Assembly (NCBI GenBank): GCA_964583095.1
Contig: CAZOVB010000081.1
Span: 1 to 18,763 of the forward strand
DNA: 18,763 nucleotides
Reading direction: 5' to 3'
DNA from: CAZOVB01 sp964583095
GTDB taxonomy: Bacteria; Planctomycetota; Phycisphaerae; SM23-33
Shown: one piece after another, positions 1-7,085 of the stretch
How the letters are laid out: each line of letters begins with the position of its first letter
How positions within the stretch are numbered: position 1 is the stretch's first letter
Position numbers and translations under genes: made by a program
The notes under the pieces: generated by a model
Databases searched by the model: none
What the model saw: only the letters and a program-made list of their open reading frames with translations
What the model was told of the DNA's origin: nothing

Positions 1-48
1 CAGGGAGTCGGCCCTTCGGCTCGCTCCGCTCGCTCGGGCCTCGCCCTG
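1..48. repeat. Inverted repeat at left edge
   Basis: CAGGG at 1-5 pairs with CCCTG at 44-48, and GGCCC at 10-14 pairs with GGGCC at 36-40, giving a two-part stem around a loop of repeated GCTCGCTC-like sequence. The window starts inside or at the edge of this element, so its true extent is unknown. Confidence 0.45.
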
Positions 49-153
49 GGCTAGGATCCGGGTCGCCTTCAGCGACCAAAAGACCCCCGATCGTCGCATG
101 TGTCGGGGCATCCGCCGGGGGGCGTGGGGCATCGGTCGGGGCGGCGCGGGTGC

Positions 154-177
154 CACCGCCTTGTCCTCAAGGCGGTG
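154..177. repeat. Perfect 10-bp hairpin
   Basis: CACCGCCTTG (154-163) and CAAGGCGGTG (168-177) form a perfect 10-bp stem closed by a TCCT loop. It is not followed by a T-run in either direction, so it is not a classical terminator. It resembles REP-like palindromes more than a gene-end signal. Confidence 0.6.
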
Positions 178-278
178 CCTCGTTCGGGTGCGAATGCAGG
201 TTTCTACGGGTTCGGAGGAGGGATGGCCGTGTTTGGCGGGGGGACGTGATCGGGCGGGTGAGGGCGATTCGTCTGGCC

Positions 279-374
279 GCCCCTTCGGGGCTGTGGGGGT
301 ATATATCGAATGTTCCAGGGGTTACGGCCTGCGGCCTCCACCCCTGGCTACATTCCTACCGCCCTTTCCAGGGC
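279..374. repeat. Triple-hairpin repeat unit
   Basis: Three perfect inverted repeats follow each other: GCCCC-TTC-GGGGC (279-291), CCAGGGGT...ACCCCTGG (315-347, with a 17-base loop holding two copies of GGCCT) and GCCCT-TTCC-AGGGC (361-374). From memory, similar chains of palindromes recur in planctomycete and verrucomicrobial intergenic DNA. I cannot confirm a copy number from this window. Confidence 0.5.
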
Positions 375-531
375 TCCGGAAGAAGCAGCATCTCTGCCAG
401 AGGCGGCCGGGGCGCGGGAGCCCTGGTCGCGAGGCCAGGGCATACCCGGGCGGCGGACTGCAATTCAATGCCCCCCGGCGGATGCCGTGGTTTGGTGGCG
501 CGCGGCGACTCCCCACGCAGCGGGTTATCTC

Positions 532-573
532 CGCATCCCGGTCATTCCGGGTTCGCACGCGTCGAAGGATGCG
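532..573. repeat. Nested inverted repeat
   Basis: CGCATCC (532-538) pairs with GGATGCG (567-573). Inside lies a small stem, CCCGG-TCATT-CCGGG. The nested layout recalls a small REP-like or BIME-like palindrome. Confidence 0.45.
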
Positions 574-590
574 TCCGGACCCGAAGGAGG

Positions 591-615
591 CACGGACTTG
601 CTGCGCAGGTCCGTG
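591..615. repeat. Inverted repeat with palindromic loop
   Basis: CACGGAC (591-597) pairs with GTCCGTG (609-615). The loop contains the self-complementary octamer CTGCGCAG. No T-run follows. Confidence 0.45.
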
Positions 616-1132
616 GCACCCGCGGTGGGGATGGAGAGAGTACCAATTTATGACCACAACACTTGTCGCGCACGTCCCCGCAGGCGGATCGCCCACTTTC
701 ACCTTTCACCTACTGACCTCTTACCTGGCCGCCCAGAGGCCGTCGCGCCCTTCGGCTTCGGTCTCCGCCTTCGGCTTCGACCCGACAAGACGCTGCGCCG
801 GCTCCCTTCGACGGGGCTCAGGACAAGCGATACTTCGCAAATGGTCCAAAAATCGGGGGCAAATCGGCGAGTGAAACTTTTGCGGTTTAGCTGAAGTTCG
901 GGGGGCTTACGTGGGTGGTTTGCTGTAGCGTTCTGCGCACTTTAGGCGAATTTTCAAAGTTGATTGCGGGTTAACTGCGCACTGAAATCGGGAGGAGGCT
1001 GGGTCGGGCGCGTGACGTTAAGAATTGGACTAGAAGTGAGTTAGGACGAATGAAGAAGAGCGATTTGAGGCTCGAACGTTTTGACGGTTGGGGCTGGGGA
1101 GGGAGAATTTCCATCACCCATGGATTTTCGGG

Positions 1133-1152
1133 AATTTCCGGGCGGGGAAATT
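1133..1152. repeat. AT-rich hairpin downstream of cysS
   Basis: AATTTCC (1133-1139) and GGAAATT (1146-1152) make a 7-bp stem with a six-base loop, about 30 bases past the cysS stop codon on the minus strand. It might slow or end transcription of cysS, but the stem is AT-rich and no proper T-run follows, so a terminator role is only a possibility. Confidence 0.3.
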
Positions 1153-1180
1153 GCGCAAATGGTCCAATTCGGGGCTGGGG

Positions 1181-2590
1181 CTATCGGCGTTTCCAGGTGG
1201 TGCCCTCGGGGGAGTCCTTGATCTCGATGCCCATCTGGGCCAGCTCGTCGCGGATGGCGTCGGCGCGGGCGAAGTCCTTGTCTTTCCGGGCCTGGGTTCG
1301 CTCGGCCAGGAGGGCGTCGATCTGCTCTTGGCCCAGGGCGAGCTGTTCCTCGGCCATCTCGGCCATGCCCAGGCCCAGGACCTTGTCCATCTCCAGGAGG
1401 GTGGCATGGAGATCTTCCGGCGCAGCTTCGCGTTTGAGGGTTGTCCAGAGGCAGGCCAGGGCGCGGGGCATGTTCAGGTCGTCCTGGACGGCCTGGGAGA
1501 ACTCTTCGATCCGCTCCTGGATGGGCTTTCCGGTTGCGTCGCCGGCCTGGCTTTGCAGGTCCAGCACGGCCCGTCGGAGCTTCTGGTAGGCGCTGGCGGC
1601 GGCATCGAGGGCATCCCAACTGAACTGTAGCTGCTGTCGATAGTGGGCCCCTAGCAGGAAGTACCGGTAGGCCAGTGGGTCGTAGCCCTTGTCGATGAGC
1701 CGCTGGAGGGTGAGGAACTCGCCGGAGGACTTGGACATCTTGGCTTCTTCGCCGCTGTCGCCCTTGGGCATGGTGAGGAATTCCCCGTGCATCCACCAGC
1801 GGACCCACGGGTGGCCGAGGCAGGCTTCGGCCTGGGCGATTTCGTTTGTGTGGTGGACGGCTACGTGGTCAACGCCTCCGCAGTGGATGTCGATCCGCTC
1901 GCCGAGGTATCGGGTGGCCATGGCGGAGCACTCGATATGCCAGCCTGGGAAGCCCACCCCCCAGGGGGAGTCCCACTCCATGGCCCGCTGTTTGTCGGTG
2001 GGTGAGAATTTCCAGAGGGCGAAGTCGGTGGGGTTTCTCTTCTCGGCCGACATTTCCACCCGGGCCCCGGCCTGGAGGCCCGCCACGTCGAGCCTGGCCA
2101 GCTTGCCGTAGTCGTCGAGTTTGGCGGTGTCGAAGTAGATGCCGTCGGAGGTTTTATAGGTGTAGCCCTTGTCTTGGAGGGTTCGGACCACGTCGATCTG
2201 TTCCTGGATGTGCTCGGTGGCCTTGCACCATACGTCCGGCGGGAGGATGTTGAGCAGCTCGAGGTCGTTTTGGAAGGCCTGCCAGTAATAGTCGGCGATT
2301 TCCCAGACGGTTTTGCCCTCCCGCTGGGCACCCAGGGCCATCTTGTCCTCGCCCTCGTCGGCGTCGCTGACCAGGTGGCCCACGTCGGTGACGTTCATGA
2401 CGTGGTTGACGTCCCAGCCGAGCCATTGCAGGGCGCGCTTGAGGATGTCCTCGAAGACATACGTTCGCAGATTGCCCACGTGGGCGTAGTTGTAGACGGT
2501 GGGCCCGCAGGTATAGAGGCGGACCTTTCCCGGCTCGAGTGTTTCCAGCTCGTCGGTGCTGCGGGTCATCGTGTTGTAGAGTCGAAGCAT
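1181..2590 (-). CDS. cysS: Cysteinyl-tRNA synthetase
   Basis: The enzyme charges tRNA-Cys with cysteine using ATP in the cytoplasm. The 469-residue product has the usual length. The class I HIGH signature appears as HVGN at 37-40, just after the zinc-ligand cysteine in YTCGPTV (C28). Further zinc ligands sit in HIECSA and HCGGVDHVAVHHTNE, and the second class I signature is a perfect KMSKS. The start at 2590 matches the family N-terminus (MLRLYNT). An upstream in-frame ATG at 2629 is rejected because it lies inside the -10 box TATAAT of the gene's own promoter. The gene follows ispF on the same strand after 117 bases, a pairing seen in other bacteria. Nothing in the protein looks degenerate. 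Confidence 0.97.
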   Translation of the reverse strand: MLRLYNTMTRSTDELETLEPGKVRLYTCGPTVYNYAHVGNLRTYVFEDILKRALQWLGWDVNHVMNVTDVGHLVSDADEGEDKMALGAQREGKTVWEIADYYWQAFQNDLELLNILPPDVWCKATEHIQEQIDVVRTLQDKGYTYKTSDGIYFDTAKLDDYGKLARLDVAGLQAGARVEMSAEKRNPTDFALWKFSPTDKQRAMEWDSPWGVGFPGWHIECSAMATRYLGERIDIHCGGVDHVAVHHTNEIAQAEACLGHPWVRWWMHGEFLTMPKGDSGEEAKMSKSSGEFLTLQRLIDKGYDPLAYRYFLLGAHYRQQLQFSWDALDAAASAYQKLRRAVLDLQSQAGDATGKPIQERIEEFSQAVQDDLNMPRALACLWTTLKREAAPEDLHATLLEMDKVLGLGMAEMAEEQLALGQEQIDALLAERTQARKDKDFARADAIRDELAQMGIEIKDSPEGTTWKRR

Positions 2591-2627
2591 GGGAGTTCCG
2601 TTGGCGTCTGTGGGTGGAAAGCGGAGC

Positions 2628-2656
2628 ATTATAGCAGGCCCGACCGGTCTCGTCAG
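2628..2656 (-). promoter_or_regulatory. cysS promoter (sigma70-like, extended -10)
   Basis: On the minus strand a CTGACG box (2656-2651) is followed after exactly 17 bases by TATAAT (2633-2628), which is preceded by TGC, an extended -10. This predicts a leader of about 30 bases before the ATG at 2590, with a weak GGA ribosome site. It lets cysS be expressed independently of ispF. Confidence 0.65.
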
Positions 2657-2706
2657 CAGGAAGTCCGGGCTCCCTGGGCGGTTGCTGCCGGCCCGGGGGG
2701 GAGGTC

Positions 2707-3189
2707 TCAGGCGTCGGGGCCGGCGATGAGCACGACGGCCTGGGCGGCGAGGCCCTCCCCCCGGCCGATCCAGCCCATTTTCTCGTTGGTCTTGGCCTTG
2801 ATGTTTACCCGGCCGGGATCTACGGCCAGCAGCTCGGCGATGCGTTGCTGCATGGCCTGGATGTGCCCAGCGAGCTTCGGGCTCTCGGTGATGACGGTCG
2901 CATCGCAGTTGAGGAGGCAGTAGTTTTTCCGTGCCAGCAGTTGGCAGGCCGACGTGACGAACCGGGCCGAGTCGGCGTCCTTCCACTGGGGGTCGGAGGG
3001 GGGGAACATCCGGCCTATGTCGCCGGCCCCGGCGGCCCCGAGGAGTGCATCGGTGATCGCGTGGAGCAGGGCGTCGGCATCGCTGTGTCCGGCCAGGCCC
3101 TGGGGGCAGGGGATCTCCACGCCGCCCAGGATCAGCTTCCTCTCGGGGCAGAAGCGGTGGGAATCGTAGCCTGTTCCGATACGGATCAT
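2707..3189 (-). CDS. ispF: 2-C-methyl-D-erythritol 2,4-cyclodiphosphate synthase
   Basis: The enzyme closes the cyclic diphosphate ring in the MEP (non-mevalonate) isoprenoid pathway, releasing CMP. The 160-residue protein matches the family length. The metal-binding residues are visible: D9 and H11 in GTGYDSHRF and H43 in the DADALLHAITDALLGA block. The GDIGRMFP and C-terminal EKMGWIGRGEG (family EKLGFTGRGEG) motifs are also present. I chose the ATG at 3189 because it gives the family N-terminus MIRIGTGYD and sits 7 bases after a -10 box. A TTG at 3225 would add 12 residues but is itself the -35 box. The gene is followed by cysS and is divergent from the tlpA-like gene. Confidence 0.96.
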   Translation of the reverse strand: MIRIGTGYDSHRFCPERKLILGGVEIPCPQGLAGHSDADALLHAITDALLGAAGAGDIGRMFPPSDPQWKDADSARFVTSACQLLARKNYCLLNCDATVITESPKLAGHIQAMQQRIAELLAVDPGRVNIKAKTNEKMGWIGRGEGLAAQAVVLIAGPDA

Positions 3190-3196
3190 GCCCGGG

Positions 3197-3225
3197 AGGA
3201 TACCCGCAGGGCCGGCGACAGGCAA
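3197..3225 (-). promoter_or_regulatory. ispF promoter, predicted leaderless
   Basis: On the minus strand TTGCCT (3225-3220) is followed after 17 bases by TATCCT (3202-3197). The -10 box ends 7 bases before the ispF ATG, so transcription should begin at or within a base or two of the start codon. No Shine-Dalgarno sequence is present, which fits a leaderless mRNA. Confidence 0.65.
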
Positions 3226-3266
3226 GATCCGGATGCGCCGGGTCCGGGGGAGGATTGCCCTGATCC

Positions 3267-3295
3267 TTGCTCCTCTGGCCCCGGGGCCTTAGAAT
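3267..3295 (+). promoter_or_regulatory. Promoter of the tlpA-like gene
   Basis: TTGCTC (3267-3272), a 17-base spacer and TAGAAT (3290-3295) form a good sigma70-like promoter. It is divergent from the ispF promoter, with about 40 bases between the two -35 boxes. The predicted leader of about 45 bases contains AGGGAG (3335-3340), 7 bases before the ATG at 3348. Confidence 0.65.
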
Positions 3296-3347
3296 CCGGG
3301 GAACGTTCGAAGCTCGCGGACGTCAGAGGCTCATAGGGAGAATGGCC

Positions 3348-4511
3348 ATGAAACAGATCATCACCGCGCTGGCCCTGCTGATTGCCGTTGGAGCAACCGG
3401 GGCCCAGGAACCGCCCGACGATACGCAGGCACCGGAGATTCCCAAGGAGAAGCTTGCACGTCTGGTCAAGCTGGTCGAGTTGCCCAAGGGGCGAATGACG
3501 GCCAAGGAACTGCTGGAGATTTACGAGGGTCGGCTTCAGGATGCGATGAGCCTTGCCGTCCGCCTGGAGCGGGAGCATCCCGAGGCCCCCAATCTGTATC
3601 GGGTGCGGGAGTTGATGATGCAGATCGCCCAGGCCCAGGCCGAGGCGTTCAAGGACCCCGACGCCCGGAAGGTTCGCCTGGCCATTGCCCGGCGGCTGGT
3701 GGATTCCGGGTCGGCCCCGGTCGAGGCGCGGTACCATGCCGACGTAATTCTGCTGGATGCGAAGGTTCCCAGCCTGTCCAGGACGGACCTTCGCGTGGCG
3801 CTGCTGCAGTTTGTGGGACGTTACATTTCCACCGGGCAGGAGATTCCGGCCAAGCTGTACGCCTTGATGCTGGCCGGGCGCAACGGCGCCGACGAGCTCT
3901 ACAAGAACCTCCGGGACGACCTGACGGCAAACCACCTGGGCAAGACCGACGTCCGCGCGGTCCTCCGGGCCATGGGAGAGCATCCGGATGTGGGGAAGGT
4001 CTTTACGGCTGAGCTGACCGACCTGGATGGCAAGAAGATCCGTTTGCCCCAGGATACCCGTGGCAAGGTGGTTGTGCTGAACTTCTGGGGCACCTGGGTG
4101 CCCAAAGCCGAACAGTACGCCCGGAAGCTTCGCAACGTGCAGTCCCGCTATAAGAACCAGGGCCTTGTCGTCATCGGGATCAGCCTGGATAAGCAGTCCG
4201 ACAAGGACAAGCTTCTCAAGTTCATCCAGCAGTACAACCTGGACTGGGTTCACACATTCAGCGGCAAGTCGGCCTCGGACCCTGTGGCCCTGAAGACGGG
4301 GCTTTTCGGGGAGAAGATGACGGTGATCAACCCGATCCCCAACCGGTGGGTGATCGGCCGGGACGGAAAGGTGATCTCCGACGCAGCGATGAGCACGCCG
4401 GATAGTCCCGACCGTCTGGAGAAGCTGATCAAGGATGCCCTGGCCTTACAATACAAGCCTGAAGAGGTCCCGGCCCGGCAGAAGCCCAAAGAGCAGGAGA
4501 AGGCTCCATGA
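3348..4511 (+). CDS. Secreted TlpA-like thioredoxin-fold protein lacking CxxC
   Basis: The 387-residue protein starts with a short basic end and a hydrophobic stretch (about residues 4-18) ending near ATGAQE, a likely signal peptide, so it should act outside the cytoplasm. Residues about 30-215 are mainly helical and charged. The C-terminal part (about 220-370) is a TlpA/AhpC-TSA type thioredoxin fold: a GKVVVLNFWGTW strand and loop, then VVIGISLDK, then an RWVIGRDGKVI strand. The active site that should read CxxC is VPKA at 251-254, so no redox chemistry is expected. It may bind a partner or be structural. The ATG at 3348 is preferred over 3342 because AGGGAG lies 7 bases upstream of it. The next gene overlaps its stop codon (ATGA). 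Confidence 0.85.
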   Translation: MKQIITALALLIAVGATGAQEPPDDTQAPEIPKEKLARLVKLVELPKGRMTAKELLEIYEGRLQDAMSLAVRLEREHPEAPNLYRVRELMMQIAQAQAEAFKDPDARKVRLAIARRLVDSGSAPVEARYHADVILLDAKVPSLSRTDLRVALLQFVGRYISTGQEIPAKLYALMLAGRNGADELYKNLRDDLTANHLGKTDVRAVLRAMGEHPDVGKVFTAELTDLDGKKIRLPQDTRGKVVVLNFWGTWVPKAEQYARKLRNVQSRYKNQGLVVIGISLDKQSDKDKLLKFIQQYNLDWVHTFSGKSASDPVALKTGLFGEKMTVINPIPNRWVIGRDGKVISDAAMSTPDSPDRLEKLIKDALALQYKPEEVPARQKPKEQEKAP

Positions 4512-4903
4512 GACGCTTTGGGGCGGCTTTGGCGGCTTTGATGCTTTGTCTTGGAGGGTGTCGTGGGAATCCGGGGGACGTTTCAACCAGGCAGGATCAG
4601 GCCGTGACGATCCAGCGGCTCGAGGCCCGTTCGGCCTCTCTGGAACAGGCCAACGAGGAACTCAAGCTGGAGATCAGCGCCCTGAAGGGGACGATCGAGG
4701 ACCTCCAGAGCCGGGAGCAGAGGCTCTCGCGGATGTTGACCCGGCGGGAATTCGAGCTGCGCCAGCAGGAACTGCAGCTTCGCGACCTGGCGGACATGAA
4801 GGAGCAGCGCGACGAGGCGTTTCGCAGGCTGATCCAGGCCCAGGAGAGGCTGGCGACCCTTCGGCGCCGGAGGGAGGCCCAGGACGAAAAGCCCGAGCCC
4901 TGA
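4508..4903 (+). CDS. Small coiled-coil lipoprotein
   Basis: This is a 131-residue protein of unknown function. It has a short lipoprotein signal: a basic N-terminus, a hydrophobic segment and the lipobox LGGC with the lipidated cysteine at residue 18. Nearly all of the mature part (about 33-125) is Glu, Gln, Leu and Arg-rich with heptad spacing and should form a long coiled coil. Its ATG overlaps the stop codon of the upstream tlpA-like gene by four bases, and AGGAGA (4495-4500) lies 7 bases before it, so the two are translationally coupled and probably work together at the envelope. It could be a spacer or scaffold between membrane and a partner protein, but that is inference. Confidence 0.8.
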   Translation: MRRFGAALAALMLCLGGCRGNPGDVSTRQDQAVTIQRLEARSASLEQANEELKLEISALKGTIEDLQSREQRLSRMLTRREFELRQQELQLRDLADMKEQRDEAFRRLIQAQERLATLRRRREAQDEKPEP

Positions 4904-4956
4904 GGGCCCGTCCCTGGCAGAAAACGGTGCATGCGGCCGGCTGCTGAGCGGTTTGT

Positions 4957-4985
4957 TTGACCCACCGAGGGCGGGAAGCTAGACT
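4957..4985 (+). promoter_or_regulatory. Promoter of P-loop fusion gene, predicted leaderless
   Basis: TTGACC (4957-4962), a 17-base spacer and TAGACT (4980-4985) are followed after 7 bases by the ATG at 4993. No Shine-Dalgarno site fits, so the mRNA is probably leaderless. The same geometry is seen at ispF and at the flavoprotein gene. Confidence 0.65.
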
Positions 4986-4992
4986 CTCGAAG

Positions 4993-6105
4993 ATGAAGAT
5001 CGTACTGACAGGACAGGTCGGGCTGGACAAGAAGCCCTTTGCCGAGACGATGGCCCGAATGGCACGCGAGCAGGGCTTCGAGTGTGCGGTCTGCAATATC
5101 GGGCAGATGATGTACGCCGAGGCTCCGGATGTCGCTGCGGGCAGGATCCTGGATCTGCCCCTGGGCAGGCTCCAATCCCTTCGGCGGGCAGTGTTCAAGG
5201 ACGTCCTGGCCACCTGCCGCTCCAAGCCCAACGTCATCATCAACACCCACGCCACGTTCCGCTGGCGACACGGGCTGTTCTGCGCGTTCGATTTCGACCA
5301 GATGAAGCAACTGGACGCCGATTTGTACGTCACCCTGGTCGATAACGTCGACCGAGTCCACTGGCGTTTGCTACGCGATGGCCACGCGAATCACACCCTC
5401 AAGGACATCATGGTCTGGCGGGAGGAGGAGATGCTGGCCACCGAACTGCTCAGCCAGGTGGTGGCCGGCCACGGGCGCTTCTACATCAGTGCCCGCGGGG
5501 AAAACGGGGCCACGCCGGAATCGATTCTCCGCCTGGGTCTGCGGCCCGAGATGCGCAAGGTTTACCTGAGCTTCCCGATGAGCCACGTGATGGACCAGCC
5601 GGACCTGCTGGGCCGGATCGCCGATTTCCGCAAACAGATGAAGCAGCATTTCGTGTGCTTCGATCCGGGCGACCTGGAAGAGAAAGTCCTCTGCCAGCAG
5701 GCCCTGGAGGCCGCCTCCCAGGGACAGCGGACCGTGCAGGTGAGCATCGAGGGGCAGACCATTGCCCTGGAGACCGCCCAGGTCGTGGATATCATCCCGG
5801 ACATCGACGGCCAGATCTACAGCAGGGACTTCAAGCTTATCGACCAGTCGGACATGATCGTCTCGCTGGTGCCCGAGCTTCCCAGCGGCAAACCGGGTCT
5901 GTCCAGCGGGGTCGAGCGGGAGTTGCAGCATGCCCACGAGGCCACGCGGGAAGCGTTCGTGATCTGGCTGCCATCGTGTCCGCCGTCGCCGTTTGTCAGC
6001 GAGACCGCCACACGGGTCTTCGGTTCACTCGGAGAGGCGCTGGACTACTTCGACCAGGCCGGCTACATCCCCGGCCCCCCCTCGGGGACGTTGTTTGGCC
6101 AGTAG
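4993..6105 (+). CDS. P-loop kinase-like domain fused to deoxyribosyltransferase-like domain
   Basis: The 370-residue protein has two parts. Residues 1-180 resemble an archaeal-type adenylate kinase or small P-loop NTPase: strand KIVLTG, then a degenerate Walker A (GQVGLDKK at 7-14, where the canonical Gly and Ser/Thr are Asp and Lys), a strand ending in NTHATF (84-89) and LYVTLVDN as a later core strand. Residues about 188-350 look like the nucleoside 2-deoxyribosyltransferase fold: KVYLSFPMS, DQSDMIVSLVPEL (284-296) and SGVEREL (305-311), where a Glu would be the nucleophile. A role in nucleotide metabolism or salvage is plausible but unproven. The ATG at 4993 is chosen because it follows a -10 box by 7 bases; a TTG at 4957 is the -35 box. 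It converges on the next gene with only 13 bases between stops. Confidence 0.7.
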   Translation: MKIVLTGQVGLDKKPFAETMARMAREQGFECAVCNIGQMMYAEAPDVAAGRILDLPLGRLQSLRRAVFKDVLATCRSKPNVIINTHATFRWRHGLFCAFDFDQMKQLDADLYVTLVDNVDRVHWRLLRDGHANHTLKDIMVWREEEMLATELLSQVVAGHGRFYISARGENGATPESILRLGLRPEMRKVYLSFPMSHVMDQPDLLGRIADFRKQMKQHFVCFDPGDLEEKVLCQQALEAASQGQRTVQVSIEGQTIALETAQVVDIIPDIDGQIYSRDFKLIDQSDMIVSLVPELPSGKPGLSSGVERELQHAHEATREAFVIWLPSCPPSPFVSETATRVFGSLGEALDYFDQAGYIPGPPSGTLFGQ

Positions 6106-6118
6106 GACGACGGGGTTT

Positions 6119-6958
6119 TCAGGAAGTGGAAGCCTCGGTGAGTCTCTCCAGCAGGGCGGTACGATTGGCTTGACTGGCATCGACGGTGTACCGCTTGTAC
6201 TCGGGCCAGTCGGTAGCCTGGAGGATCTGGGCCAGCCTTGTAAGGGCATCATCGGCCAGGGGACTATCCTCGGACCGGACGATTTTCCAAAGGTATTCCC
6301 GGGCCTGGGGTTGGTGGGCATCCATGTCGCAGAGGCTCTTGGCGGCCACGATTCCCTCGGCTGAGGGTGTTTCCAGGAGTCGGAGCATGTAGTCCTGGGC
6401 TTCCTGTTCCAGTCCGGCCCGCTGGTACCGCTGGGCTGCAAACCAGAGCCCCGGGGGCGTGGGGGAGCGCAGAATCATCTGGCGAAGCTGCCGGGCGGTG
6501 GATTCCGAGAGCAGCGAACGATCGTCCATCTCCAGCAGGGTCACCCAGAGCAGCACCTCACCGGCGGGGATCTGCGAGACATTCCGGCCGGCATGTCCGA
6601 GGTACTCCTGGCTTTCCCCGACCAGAAGCATGTAAGCCAGGGAGAAGCGGAGGTCTTCTTCCCCCCCGGCCAGGTGGTAACAGGCCATGGGGTCGATCTT
6701 CGCCTCCTGGGCCGCCCGGTAGAATTCCAGGGCGGTTTCGGCTCTCTGGTGGCTGCTGCCTGCGGGGGAAACCTTGAACAAAGGCTTGGTGTCAAGTCGA
6801 TCCAGCAGGACCTTCTGGTTCTTCTGGATCTTGCGCTGCTTGGCCTCGACGCTCTGCTGATCCATATGCTGCTGGCGAAGGAGGATTCCACCGCCCAGCA
6901 GGGCCAGGGCGATGAGCATCAAGGCGGCGCGGATGAGATTGTCGCGTATCTGGGCCAT
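6119..6958 (-). CDS. Membrane-anchored helical repeat protein, unknown function
   Basis: The 279-residue protein has one N-terminal membrane segment (about residues 8-27, LIRAALMLIALALLGGGILL) followed by a basic, Gln-rich linker and a long alpha-helical region. Phrases such as RAETALEFYRAAQEA, LEQEAQDYMLRLLE and ADDALTRLAQIL suggest TPR or Sel1-like helical hairpins, but I cannot assign exact repeats. The bulk is probably periplasmic. The start is the first Met before the membrane segment. I see no clear promoter or ribosome site for it. It is divergent from the RNase HII-like gene with 127 bases between starts. A scaffold role is possible; nothing points to an enzyme. Confidence 0.7.
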   Translation of the reverse strand: MAQIRDNLIRAALMLIALALLGGGILLRQQHMDQQSVEAKQRKIQKNQKVLLDRLDTKPLFKVSPAGSSHQRAETALEFYRAAQEAKIDPMACYHLAGGEEDLRFSLAYMLLVGESQEYLGHAGRNVSQIPAGEVLLWVTLLEMDDRSLLSESTARQLRQMILRSPTPPGLWFAAQRYQRAGLEQEAQDYMLRLLETPSAEGIVAAKSLCDMDAHQPQAREYLWKIVRSEDSPLADDALTRLAQILQATDWPEYKRYTVDASQANRTALLERLTEASTS

Positions 6959-7016
6959 GAGAATCCAGGTGTTCCAAGGGGTCAGGTCGGGGTCAGGGGC
7001 GGTTTTGTGCCCGTCT

Positions 7017-7045
7017 TTGCCACAGCCGGGCCAACTTCCTATAAT
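7017..7045 (+). promoter_or_regulatory. Near-consensus sigma70 promoter of the RNase HII-like gene
   Basis: TTGCCA (7017-7022), a 17-base spacer and a perfect TATAAT (7040-7045) make the strongest promoter in the window. It predicts a leader of about 35 bases to the ATG at 7086. Confidence 0.75.
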
Positions 7046-7085
7046 CATCGGCACGTGAGCCGGGCGCGTTGCAGGCGTATTCACG

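Larger units (their letters stand above)
1..1180. other. Palindrome-rich region with no convincing gene
   Basis: This 1.2 kb stretch lies downstream of the cysS stop codon. Open frames exist on both strands, but their translations are rich in Arg, Pro and Gly, overlap one another and show no recognisable domain, so I treat them as GC-driven artefacts. The DNA holds at least seven short perfect inverted repeats, listed separately. A 14-base direct repeat (cgcaaatggtccaa) occurs at 836-849 and 1154-1167, and TTCGGCTTCG-type simple sequence lies at 750-780. From about 830 to 1180 the base composition becomes more AT-rich. No tRNA, rRNA or known structured RNA was recognised. Confidence 0.6.

Noticed and set aside
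98..894. Overlapping open frames of 167-258 codons in the left region
   Set aside because: Several frames are open at once over palindromic GC-rich DNA; compositions are Arg/Pro/Gly-rich and there is no ribosome site or known domain.
836..1167. 14-base direct repeat (836-849 and 1154-1167) as att sites or element ends
   Set aside because: No integrase, transposase or target duplication accompanies it, and one such match is not unlikely by chance.
2591..2629. Upstream ATG (2629) as the cysS start
   Set aside because: It overlaps the -10 hexamer TATAAT, adds residues not seen in the family, and has no ribosome site.
3186..4253. A 355-codon minus-strand open frame opposite the tlpA-like gene
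   Set aside because: It is antisense to a gene with a signal peptide, promoter and ribosome site, and ends against the ispF start.
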